Both the position numbers and the translations under genes were made by a program. The notes beneath the pieces are model-generated. The model searched no databases and was not told the origin of the DNA. It was given only the letters and a program-made list of their open reading frames with translations. 64,000 nt of DNA from Nocardia vulneris (GTDB taxonomy: Bacteria; Actinomycetota; Actinomycetes; Mycobacteriales; Mycobacteriaceae), in the NCBI RefSeq assembly GCF_001613425.1, contig NZ_BDCI01000002.1, positions 186,001-250,000 of the forward strand, given 5' to 3'. Shown one piece after another: positions 17,899-25,075 of this stretch (its first letter is position 1; the number at the start of each line of letters is the position of its first letter).

Positions 17899-18486
17899 TC
17901 ACTCGAGTCCGAGGACGGCGGCCGTCGAGCGCCATAGGCGATCGGCGGCTGTCTCCGGGTCCGGGGGCGGGGTCAGCCGGAGTTGCTGGCCGATGCCGTG
18001 GCGCAGTCCCCCGATGACGAAGGCGCCCGCGCTCTCCGGGTCGATCTCGGCGGGGATCTCGCCGCGCGCTTGGCCGCTGCGAATGTTGTCGGCGGCGTTG
18101 GCGCTCATGGTCTGGATGTAGACCGCCTCCAACTCGGTGAGCTGCGGGTCCAGGGCGGTGCGGTCGAGCAGGACGGCGGCCAGCGGATCGGCGAAGTGGT
18201 AGGCGACGAAACGGCGGGTGCGTTCGTGCTCGCGGGTCGACCAGTCGGCCGCGGGGAGCTGCGCGTCACCGATGGCGTGCCGCAGGCCCTCGTAGAACGT
18301 CTCGTAGATCGCGGCCAGCAGCCCACTCTTCGAGCCGAAATGGTGATACATCGCCCCGGTGCTCAGCCCGGCACGCCGGGTGAGCGCGGCCAGCTCCAGC
18401 ACGCCGTTGCCGCGGACCAGTTCGTCGCGGGCGGCGTCGAGAAGTTGTTGACGACCGATCGGTGCACGTGCCACAGTCGGAATCAT
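17899..18486 (-). CDS. TetR-family transcriptional regulator
   Basis: 195 aa. The N-terminal helix-turn-helix LAALTRRAGLSTGAMYHHFGSKSGLLAAIYE is a standard TetR DNA-binding domain, and the C-terminal ligand domain is variable. The gene is divergent from the leader ORF and PhyH gene, and a near-palindromic operator overlaps its own start codon. Both divergent promoters are therefore probably repressed by this protein. The ligand is unknown. Confidence 0.92.
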   Translation of the reverse strand: MIPTVARAPIGRQQLLDAARDELVRGNGVLELAALTRRAGLSTGAMYHHFGSKSGLLAAIYETFYEGLRHAIGDAQLPAADWSTREHERTRRFVAYHFADPLAAVLLDRTALDPQLTELEAVYIQTMSANAADNIRSGQARGEIPAEIDPESAGAFVIGGLRHGIGQQLRLTPPPDPETAADRLWRSTAAVLGLE

Positions 18487-18502
18487 AACCGAACTCAGTT
18501 AT
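18485..18502. promoter_or_regulatory. probable TetR operator
   Basis: The 18-bp sequence ATAACCGAACTCAGTTAT is an inverted repeat with perfect outer arms (ATAAC/GTTAT) and matching inner G-A/T-C positions; mismatches are confined to the central pairs. It covers the start codon of the TetR gene, an ideal place for autorepression and for control of the divergent PhyH transcript. The binding assignment is inferred from position and symmetry. Confidence 0.6.
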
Positions 18503-18524
18503 GTTCTGATCTCGAGGAGTTCCG

Positions 18525-18587
18525 ATGCGGGAACCAAACCAACCCATCCTGCGCGTCGTGCCGACCGTCCGCGAGTCCCGGCCATGA
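18525..18587 (+). CDS. 20-codon leader ORF coupled to the PhyH gene
   Basis: A short frame, MREPNQPILRVVPTVRESRP, begins at an ATG with a strong Shine-Dalgarno (GAGGAG, 5 bp spacing). It ends in a TGA that overlaps the ATG of the PhyH gene as ATGA. The PhyH ATG itself has no good ribosome site, so ribosomes finishing the leader would deliver translation to it. It may be a simple coupling leader or a regulatory uORF. No stall motif or codon run is obvious. Confidence 0.5.
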   Translation: MREPNQPILRVVPTVRESRP

Positions 18588-19438
18588 GCGCCGAGGTGTC
18601 GTCCCTGCCGGACCTGGGCGGCGACCTGGCCGGCACGTACCGCCGCACGGCGAGCAGCGGCGCGAGCATCGAGGCGGAAATCTGCGCGGCCGATCTGACC
18701 GCCCTCGACCGCGACGGCTACGTCATCCTGCCCGACCTCCTGAGCCCGCAGGAACTCGACGAGATCCGTGCGGCGGTCGCGCCGCTGCTGAATCGGCACG
18801 GCCGCAACAAGTTCGAGGGCCATACCACCCAGCGGATCTACAGCGTGCTCAACAAGACGCGCGCCTGCGACCGCATCGCCGACCATCCGCGGGTGCTCGC
18901 GCTGCTGGATCGCTTGTTCTTGCCGAACTATCTGCTGTCGATGCTCCAGGTGATCAACATCCTGCCGGGTGAGCAGGCCCAAATGCTGCACACCGACGAC
19001 AGCTTCTATCCGCTGCCGCGCCCCCGTGCCGCACTCGGCGCCGCGACGATCTGGGCGATCGACGATTTCACCGCCGACAACGGCGCCACCGACATCATCG
19101 CGGGCAGCCACCGGTGGGGGCACCGCATGCCCGAGGAGTCCGAGCGCGAACCCGTGGTGATGCGCGCGGGCTCGTGCGTGTTCTTTCTCGGCACCCTCTG
19201 GCACGGCGGCGGCGCCAACCGTTCGGCGCAGCCGCGCCTGGCCCTGACCGCCCAATACTGCGAACCGTGGCTGCGGCCGCAGGAAGCGTTCACCCTCTCG
19301 ACCACCCGGGACACCGTCCGCGCGGTCTCCGAGGACATCCGCCGCATGCTCGGCTACAGCATCCACCCGCCCTTCATCGGCCAGGTCGACGGCATGCACC
19401 CCAAACGCCTGCTGGAACCCGGCGCTCCACCTCTGTGA
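18584..19438 (+). CDS. phytanoyl-CoA dioxygenase (PhyH) family Fe(II)/2-oxoglutarate oxygenase
   Basis: 284 aa. The double-stranded beta-helix iron ligands are visible: the HxD motif in MLHTDDSFYPL and the distal histidine in LWHGGGANRS, followed by the arginine in PRLALTAQY that would bind 2-oxoglutarate. The family hydroxylates or halogenates small molecules and lipids using Fe(II), O2 and 2-oxoglutarate. The substrate is unknown. A TetR repressor gene and operator stand divergent upstream, so expression is probably ligand-induced. Translation appears to be coupled to a 20-codon leader ORF. Confidence 0.9.
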   Translation: MSAEVSSLPDLGGDLAGTYRRTASSGASIEAEICAADLTALDRDGYVILPDLLSPQELDEIRAAVAPLLNRHGRNKFEGHTTQRIYSVLNKTRACDRIADHPRVLALLDRLFLPNYLLSMLQVINILPGEQAQMLHTDDSFYPLPRPRAALGAATIWAIDDFTADNGATDIIAGSHRWGHRMPEESEREPVVMRAGSCVFFLGTLWHGGGANRSAQPRLALTAQYCEPWLRPQEAFTLSTTRDTVRAVSEDIRRMLGYSIHPPFIGQVDGMHPKRLLEPGAPPL

Positions 19439-19584
19439 GCACGGGGGGCGTGCGACCGGTCGGCACGCAAGCCGAGTCAGCGCGGCCGCGCGACCCGCAA
19501 GCCGGTGGCCGCGCCAGCGACACGCTGATTTCGCTTATAGCGCAAGGGATTCCCGCGCCACCGCGAGCGATCTAGCGTGGGCGC

Positions 19585-20391
19585 ATGACCTCACCGATCA
19601 CCGGCACGGCCGCGGGCGTGCCGTTCACCGCTCTGCCGCCGTCCGGGGACGCCACCGTCGCACCGATGATCGTCACCTGGCACATGCTGGACGCGCCCCG
19701 CACCGACGCCGCGTTCGCCGCGGCGCTGCCGATGGCGGGCCTGCCCGCTTGGCGCGTGCATCTCGGCATGCCGATGTGCGGGGCGCGCATGGTCGACGGC
19801 AGCACCGACGCGATCGTCGCCCTGTTCAACGAAGACCCGCTGATGTCGTTCCTCTACCCGTTCGCCCAGCAGGCGACCGCGGAATTCCCGGCCGCCCTCG
19901 CGGCGCTGCGCGAGCAGTTGCCGGTCGACGACGGCCCGATCGGCGTGCTCGGCGGTTCGCTCGGCGGCGCCGTCGCGTTGCACGTGCTCACCACGACCGA
20001 TATCCCGGTCTTCGCCGCCGCGGTCGTGAACGCCGCCATCCGCATGCGCTCGGTGGTCGACCTGTTCCCCGGCCCGTATCCCTACGACACCGAATCCGAA
20101 AAAGCCGCCGACAGTATGGATTTCGTCACCGAAGCCGCGCGCCTGGCCGACCGCGCACCCCTGCTCGTCGTCAGCGGCGAACTCGACCACCCCGCCTTCC
20201 GCGCCGACGCGGCCCGTCTCGTCGCCGCGATCGGCCCCCGCGCCGAACTCCAGCCCATCCCCGGCCTCGCCCACCCGCTGGCCGACGAACCCGGCCTCGC
20301 CCCCGCGCCCCAATCCCCCCAGGCCCGCGCAGTGGACACCGCCCTCACCCGATGGTTCGCCCACCAGCTGGCGCAAGCCCCCACGCCCTAG
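19585..20391 (+). CDS. alpha/beta hydrolase
   Basis: 268 aa, no signal peptide. The nucleophile elbow is GVLGGSLGGAVALHV, a late acidic residue lies in VVSGELDHPAF, and the catalytic histidine is in PGLAHPLADEP. This is a complete Ser-Asp-His alpha/beta-hydrolase arrangement of the dienelactone-hydrolase/esterase type. It follows the PhyH gene by about 146 bp on the same strand and could share its regulation, but it probably has its own promoter. The substrate is unknown. A strong bidirectional terminator follows. Confidence 0.87.
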   Translation: MTSPITGTAAGVPFTALPPSGDATVAPMIVTWHMLDAPRTDAAFAAALPMAGLPAWRVHLGMPMCGARMVDGSTDAIVALFNEDPLMSFLYPFAQQATAEFPAALAALREQLPVDDGPIGVLGGSLGGAVALHVLTTTDIPVFAAAVVNAAIRMRSVVDLFPGPYPYDTESEKAADSMDFVTEAARLADRAPLLVVSGELDHPAFRADAARLVAAIGPRAELQPIPGLAHPLADEPGLAPAPQSPQARAVDTALTRWFAHQLAQAPTP

Positions 20392-20435
20392 ACCCCTGCT
20401 GTCCCCCAGCACTATTCGAGACCACACCGACAAGA

Positions 20436-20472
20436 CCCACCGGCCTGGTCACCCTTCGACCAGACCGGTGGG
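20436..20472. terminator. bidirectional intrinsic-type terminator hairpin
   Basis: Fifteen-base arms CCCACCGGCCTGGTC and GACCAGACCGGTGGG pair with one mismatch around a 7-nt loop. The hairpin sits exactly between the converging ends of the alpha/beta hydrolase and M14 carboxypeptidase genes. It has no U-tract, as is common in actinobacteria. Confidence 0.8.
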
Positions 20473-20484
20473 ACAACGAGCCGA

Positions 20485-21879
20485 TCAGGACGTCTGCCCG
20501 CCCTGCCGGTAAGGCGCGTTCGCCAGTTGGGCGGCGGTGCTGAACGCCTTCTTCATCTGCGGCCAGAAGGTGCTTTCCACGCAGGAGTAGCGCGGCATGA
20601 AGCCGCCGCACGACCCCGAGCTGTTCGGGCCGATTTCGATGGTGATGGCGGCCAAGCCCAATGCGCCGTGGGCTTGGTCGTCGGTCGTGCCGGTGGTCGA
20701 GTAGCCGACGGTTTCCTCGGAGGTACCGACGACGAATCCGCTGGGCACGATCTTCTTGGTCAATGCGCGCAGCTGGGTGGCATTGCGGCTGGTGGCATTG
20801 CTCGGGATGATCCCGTAGTTGCCGTAGGCGTGCAGATCGATCACGATGCCGGTCGCGGTTTGCGGCACGTCACCGCCGCCGCTGGGCCGCTGGTTGGCGA
20901 ACAAGCTCGCGTAGAGCTTCTGAATGGCTTGGGTTTCCGGTTCGGAGCCGGCGCGCGGACCCTGATAGGTCTGCGAGCAGGGGTTGCGGGAATCCCCGCC
21001 CCAGCGGACGGTGAAATTGCGATTCAAATCCACTCCGGGGCCTTGCCCGGAACCGTCGACGACAGAGCACGACGCCGGGGTCGCGCTGTTGTTCACATTC
21101 TTGCGTTGCATCTTGGGCCGATTACCGCCGCTGGCGGTGACGTCGACGCCGTCCGGGTTGGTCACCGGGACCACCCAGACCTCGGTGTTGTCCAGGATCG
21201 AGGTCACCGCGGGATCGGTGCCGTAGCCGGTGGCGAGATAGTCGATCCATTTCCACGCCAATTCACCGGTGGCCAGTTCGCGGGCGTGGATCTGCGCGGT
21301 CAGCAGAAAACGCGGCTTGCGCGTGGTGGGCGCCAGATCGCAGCCGACGGGTTTCATCGTGGTTTTCGCGGCGGCTTTCTCCGCATCGGTCCCCGCGGAC
21401 GTGCCGGTCAGGCAGATCACGTTCATCGTGTGCCCGCCCCGGCCCCGGTCGGCCAGCCACGATTTGCCGATATTGTGCACCTGCGCGATGCCGGGATATT
21501 TGGCGGCGGTATCGCTCGCGTGCCGAAGCAGATCGGCCGCGGTGTGATAGCCACCGTAGTAGGTGGCATCAGGCGTCCGCCGCTCCGTAGGGTCCGCTTT
21601 GTAGACCGGCGCCTTCTTGGTCAGGGTCAGCCCCTTCGCGCGCAGCGCCTGGGCACCGGCCTCGTCGACCGCGATGGTCACCTTGCCCGGTCCGGCGGGA
21701 ACCATTTCGATCCCCGCGTTCTCGATGATCTCCACCTGTGCCCGCGACGGCACCGGCACATCCCAATAGTAGGGGGAATCATCGGCGGCGTGCGCCGTCA
21801 CCGGACTGAAGAATAGCGTCGAGAATCCACCGACCGCCGCCACGGTGATAGACGCAAGAATATTGCGAAAACTGCTCAT
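20485..21879 (-). CDS. secreted M14 zinc carboxypeptidase
   Basis: 464 aa from the ATG at 21879 with AGGAAAG upstream. A signal peptide (SSFRNILASITVAAVGGF to VTAHA) is followed by a propeptide-like region, then the M14 catalytic domain. The zinc-binding HxxE is in AQIHARELATGELAWKW, the third ligand His in VIDLHAYGNYGI, and the catalytic Glu in ITIEIGPNSSG. NPDGVD and a DLNRNF substrate-binding segment are also present. It is a full-length extracellular carboxypeptidase T/A-type enzyme removing C-terminal residues from peptides. Expression appears monocistronic, ended by the shared terminator. Confidence 0.94.
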   Translation of the reverse strand: MSSFRNILASITVAAVGGFSTLFFSPVTAHAADDSPYYWDVPVPSRAQVEIIENAGIEMVPAGPGKVTIAVDEAGAQALRAKGLTLTKKAPVYKADPTERRTPDATYYGGYHTAADLLRHASDTAAKYPGIAQVHNIGKSWLADRGRGGHTMNVICLTGTSAGTDAEKAAAKTTMKPVGCDLAPTTRKPRFLLTAQIHARELATGELAWKWIDYLATGYGTDPAVTSILDNTEVWVVPVTNPDGVDVTASGGNRPKMQRKNVNNSATPASCSVVDGSGQGPGVDLNRNFTVRWGGDSRNPCSQTYQGPRAGSEPETQAIQKLYASLFANQRPSGGGDVPQTATGIVIDLHAYGNYGIIPSNATSRNATQLRALTKKIVPSGFVVGTSEETVGYSTTGTTDDQAHGALGLAAITIEIGPNSSGSCGGFMPRYSCVESTFWPQMKKAFSTAAQLANAPYRQGGQTS

Positions 21880-22163
21880 GGACTTTCCTAGTCTTGGGCG
21901 GCGACCACGGCCACCGCGAGCCATGTCGTTCTTCTGTGCGGAGATTAGGCCGGTGCGCCGACGCGGTGAAACCCCAGTCGGCGAGTGGGGAACGGCGGCG
22001 GGTGGCGGCATACTCGCAGCACTCCGTAAGGTGTCGCACAACAGGTTTCGCCGATTCGCGCATCTTTTGCGCCGGTCCGGGTAAAGCACGGCCAACAGCG
22101 GTCACCGGAGGTGGTCTCGCCGGACGGCGTGCACCTGTCCGGATCGGCGAGGAGTTCGATCGA

Positions 22164-23261
22164 ATGCAGGCACTCACCATAGGTTTCGAAGAGGAATTTC
22201 TGCTGGTCGACGCGGAAGGCCGTCCGGTACCCGAATTCGACGCGGTCTGCGGCTGGCTGACGGACAAACTCGAGGCGGCCGACAGCGCCCGCTTCAAGCC
22301 GGAACTGCAGCTGACGCAGATCGAGACGATCAGCGGCATCCACACCAGCATGACCGCGCTGGCGAGCGAATTGCGCAGCGCCAGAGCCACGCTCGCCGCC
22401 GCGGGAGACGCGTGCGCCGTGTCGGTACTGCCGGTCGGCACCGCACCGCATCCGATCGCCGACGACACTCCCCTGCCGGACTCGGGCCGCTATGCCCGGA
22501 TCCACGACCGGTATCGCGGCATGCTGCGCGAGTACACCGCGTGCGGTGCGCACGTGCACATCGGGGTCGCCGATCCGGATCGCGCCGTGGCCGTCGTGAA
22601 CCATCTGCGGCCGTGGTTGCCGACATTGCTTGCGGTCGGGGTGAATTCACCGTTCCACCACGGCCGCGACTCCGGCTACGGCTCCTGGCGGATCGCCGAG
22701 CAGACGCGCTTCCCCGGCGCCGGCCTGCCGCCGTACGCGCGTTCGGCCGACGACTACGACGCGCGGATCGCCACTCTCCTCGAGTGCGGCACGCTCGTCG
22801 ACGATCACATGTCGTTCTGGCTGGCGCGGCCGTCGAAGGTGTACCCCACCGTGGAGGTGCGCGCCGCCGACACCGCCGCCACCGTCGACGACGCAATCTT
22901 GCAGGCGGTGCTCACCCGCGGTTTGGTGCAGACGGCCCTGAACAAGCTGGACGAGGGTGTCGAAGGCCCGCGTATCGACGATCAGGTTGGCGCAGCGGCA
23001 ATTTGGGCCGCCGCGCGCTACGGCTTGGCCGGCCCCGCCGTCGATCCGATCGAGGAGATCCGGGTGCCCGCGATATTGCTGCTACGTTCCCTCGTCACCT
23101 GGATCGCCGACGCGCTCACCGCCACCGACGACACCGCCCTGGCAAAGCGACTGTTGCGCAACGTGGAACGCCACGGCACCGGCGCTGCCCGGCAACGTCG
23201 AGCCGCACAGCCCGGCTTGCGCCACCTCGTCGACGCCTTCCGCCTGACCAGCTGGTCCTGA
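22164..23261 (+). CDS. carboxylate-amine ligase, GCS2/YbdK family
   Basis: 365 aa from the ATG at 22164, behind GAGGAG. The family signature at the N-terminus is TIGFEEEFLLVD (the Glu-rich ATP/metal site). Further conserved blocks are CGAHVHIGVADPD, the RPSKVYPTVEVRAAD metal-binding region and the RTLLR-type tail (here AQPGLRHLVDAF). Members are glutamate-cysteine-ligase-type enzymes with weak gamma-glutamylcysteine activity; in mycothiol-producing actinobacteria the physiological substrate is uncertain. A strong hairpin follows its stop codon. Confidence 0.92.
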   Translation: MQALTIGFEEEFLLVDAEGRPVPEFDAVCGWLTDKLEAADSARFKPELQLTQIETISGIHTSMTALASELRSARATLAAAGDACAVSVLPVGTAPHPIADDTPLPDSGRYARIHDRYRGMLREYTACGAHVHIGVADPDRAVAVVNHLRPWLPTLLAVGVNSPFHHGRDSGYGSWRIAEQTRFPGAGLPPYARSADDYDARIATLLECGTLVDDHMSFWLARPSKVYPTVEVRAADTAATVDDAILQAVLTRGLVQTALNKLDEGVEGPRIDDQVGAAAIWAAARYGLAGPAVDPIEEIRVPAILLLRSLVTWIADALTATDDTALAKRLLRNVERHGTGAARQRRAAQPGLRHLVDAFRLTSWS

Positions 23262-23271
23262 CGCACGAACA

Positions 23272-23308
23272 GCGTTGCCGATCAGCGCGATTCGCTGACC
23301 GGCAACGC
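23272..23308. terminator. bidirectional terminator hairpin
   Basis: Sixteen-base arms GCGTTGCCGATCAGCG and CGCTGACCGGCAACGC pair with one mismatch around a 5-nt loop, between the converging ends of the GCS2 and CsbD genes. No U-run follows. Confidence 0.8.
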
Positions 23309-23318
23309 GACGCGACGA

Positions 23319-23561
23319 CTAGTTGTGCTGATGTCCGGCTTGGCGCGCCTCGTTCACATCGGCCTCCGCGCGCGCCTTCTCCGCCGCGGCTTCCTTCTGC
23401 GCTGCCTCGCGCTCGGATTCGGCCTTGTCCTGCTGCGCCTTGCCCTCACCTTTGAGGTTCTCGTCACCGGTGACGACACCGGCGGCCTCCTTGGCCTTGC
23501 CTTTCACGTCTTCGACAACACCTTCGACGCCCTCGCGGGGGCCACTTCCATGTTCTGACAC
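23319..23561 (-). CDS. CsbD-family stress protein
   Basis: 80 aa, highly charged and without hydrophobic segments. The CsbD signature is visible as VEDVKGKAKEAAGVVTGDENLKGEGKAQQ (shown in parts), followed by an Ala/Glu/Lys-rich coiled helix ending AGHQHN. CsbD-like proteins are general-stress proteins of unknown biochemical role. It sits downstream of a stress-type SDR gene on the same strand, separated by 77 bp, and is ended by the shared terminator hairpin. Confidence 0.92.
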   Translation of the reverse strand: MSEHGSGPREGVEGVVEDVKGKAKEAAGVVTGDENLKGEGKAQQDKAESEREAAQKEAAAEKARAEADVNEARQAGHQHN

Positions 23562-23638
23562 AGTTATTCACCTTTCGAGCTGCGACTGCGGCTGACCTTC
23601 GGCGCTTACCCGGAGTCGCTCGACTCAATCCACCGCGG

Positions 23639-24478
23639 TCAAAGGATCGGCCTGCCGCCGGTCACGGCGATCCGCGCGCCAGAGATGTAGCTGCCGTCGT
23701 CGGAGGCCAGCAGCACGTAGGCCGGGGCGAGTTCGGCAGGTTGGCCCGCGCGCCCGAGCGGCACGTCGTCGCCGAAATTCGCCACCTTCTTCGGCGGCAT
23801 CGTGGACGGGATCAGCGGGGTCCAGATCGGCCCCGGCGCAACGCTGTTCACCCGGATCCCGCGCTCGCCGAGCAGTTGGGCCAGGCTCGCGGAGAAGTTC
23901 GCGATCGCCGCCTTCGTCGCCGCATAGGGCGCGAGGGTCGGTGAGGGCATATCGGAGTTGACCGACGAACTGCCGATGATCGACGCGCCCGGCTGCAGAT
24001 GCGGCAGCGCGGCTTTGACCAAGCGGAAGTACGCACTGACGTTCACCTGGAAGGTGTGATCGAACTCCTCGTCGCTGATCTCCTCCAGCGTCTCGTGCGT
24101 CATCTGGTAGGCCGCATTGCTCACCAGGACGTCGATCTTCCCGAACTCCTGCACGGTCCGATCGATGACGGTCAGGCACTGCCCCGGCTCGGCGAGATCG
24201 CCGGGCACCAGCACCGCCTTGCGCCCGGCCTGCTCGACCAGGTCGGCCACTTCCTTGGCGTCGTCGTCCTCGCTCAAATAGGAGAGCAGCACGTCCGCGC
24301 CCTCGCGCGCGAAAGCGATCGCGACCGCGCGCCCGATGCCGCTGTCGGCGCCGGTGACCACCGCCGCCTTACCGGTCAGCTTGCCCGACCCCCGGTAGCT
24401 GTCCTCCCCGCAGTCCGGCACCGGATCCATCCGCGCCTGCACGCCGGGAACCGGCTGCTGCTGTTCAGGAAATCCCAT
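23639..24478 (-). CDS. short-chain dehydrogenase/reductase (general-stress type)
   Basis: 279 aa from the ATG at 24478, after AGGAG. The N-terminal extension with PEQQQPVPGVQ and DCGEDSYRGSGKLTGK is typical of the YdaD/YhdF-like general-stress SDR group. The Rossmann motif is GADSGIGRAVA. The catalytic tetrad appears as Asn in SNAAYQ, Ser in GSSSVNSD and Y-x-x-x-K in YAATKAA. It probably uses NAD(P)H; the physiological substrate is unknown. The CsbD gene downstream supports a stress role. Confidence 0.92.
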   Translation of the reverse strand: MGFPEQQQPVPGVQARMDPVPDCGEDSYRGSGKLTGKAAVVTGADSGIGRAVAIAFAREGADVLLSYLSEDDDAKEVADLVEQAGRKAVLVPGDLAEPGQCLTVIDRTVQEFGKIDVLVSNAAYQMTHETLEEISDEEFDHTFQVNVSAYFRLVKAALPHLQPGASIIGSSSVNSDMPSPTLAPYAATKAAIANFSASLAQLLGERGIRVNSVAPGPIWTPLIPSTMPPKKVANFGDDVPLGRAGQPAELAPAYVLLASDDGSYISGARIAVTGGRPIL

Positions 24479-24595
24479 GGCCACTCCTCTCGTCGCACCA
24501 CGCCATGTACCCGCCGACTACCGCGATACGGGGTCGGCAAACACCGGGCCGACGCGTCGAGCACCAGGCCGGGAGGAGTCGTGGACCGGCAGGGT

Positions 24596-25066
24596 CTAGG
24601 CGCTGGAGACCTGCGGTTCGCAGCGAATGTCGAAGTTGACGGAATTGGCGATGAAGCAGAGGTCGTGGGCGCGCTCGTGCAGCGCCAGCGCGCGCTCGTG
24701 GTGCTGCGCATCGGTGATCCGCGCCTGCGGGCGCAGGACCACCTCCGAGAAGCGGCCACCGCCCTCAGGGTCTTCGACCATGGTGCCCGACGGATGATCG
24801 GTGTATTCGGTGACCACGATTCCGGCACGGGCGCACAGCACCAGATACCAGAGCATGTGGCACTGCGACAGCGAGGCCACCAGCAACTCTTCCGGATTCC
24901 AGTGTTCGGGCGCGCCACGGAACGCCGGATCCGCGGTCCCGACGATCGGCGGTTTGCCCGCGGCGCTGACGAGATGCGATCGCTCGAAATCCCGGTACCC
25001 GCTGGTGCCGGAGCCGGTATTACCGGTCCAGGTCACGTCCAGCGCGTACTCGTGCGCCTTGGTCAT
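24596..25066 (-). CDS. OsmC-family peroxide-reducing protein
   Basis: 156 aa. The two redox cysteines expected in OsmC/Ohr proteins are seen in LSQCHMLWYL and in HDLCFIANSV, the second within a family-typical segment. The N-terminal part (TWTGNTGSGTSGYRDFERSH) matches the OsmC rather than the Ohr subgroup. The enzyme would reduce organic hydroperoxides. Its ATG is only 9 bp after the stop of the cell-wall-hydrolase gene, so it is probably the last gene of the large operon starting near 34.9 kb, which is an unusual association. Confidence 0.9.
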   Translation of the reverse strand: MTKAHEYALDVTWTGNTGSGTSGYRDFERSHLVSAAGKPPIVGTADPAFRGAPEHWNPEELLVASLSQCHMLWYLVLCARAGIVVTEYTDHPSGTMVEDPEGGGRFSEVVLRPQARITDAQHHERALALHERAHDLCFIANSVNFDIRCEPQVSSA

Positions 25067-25075
25067 CGGCCACCC

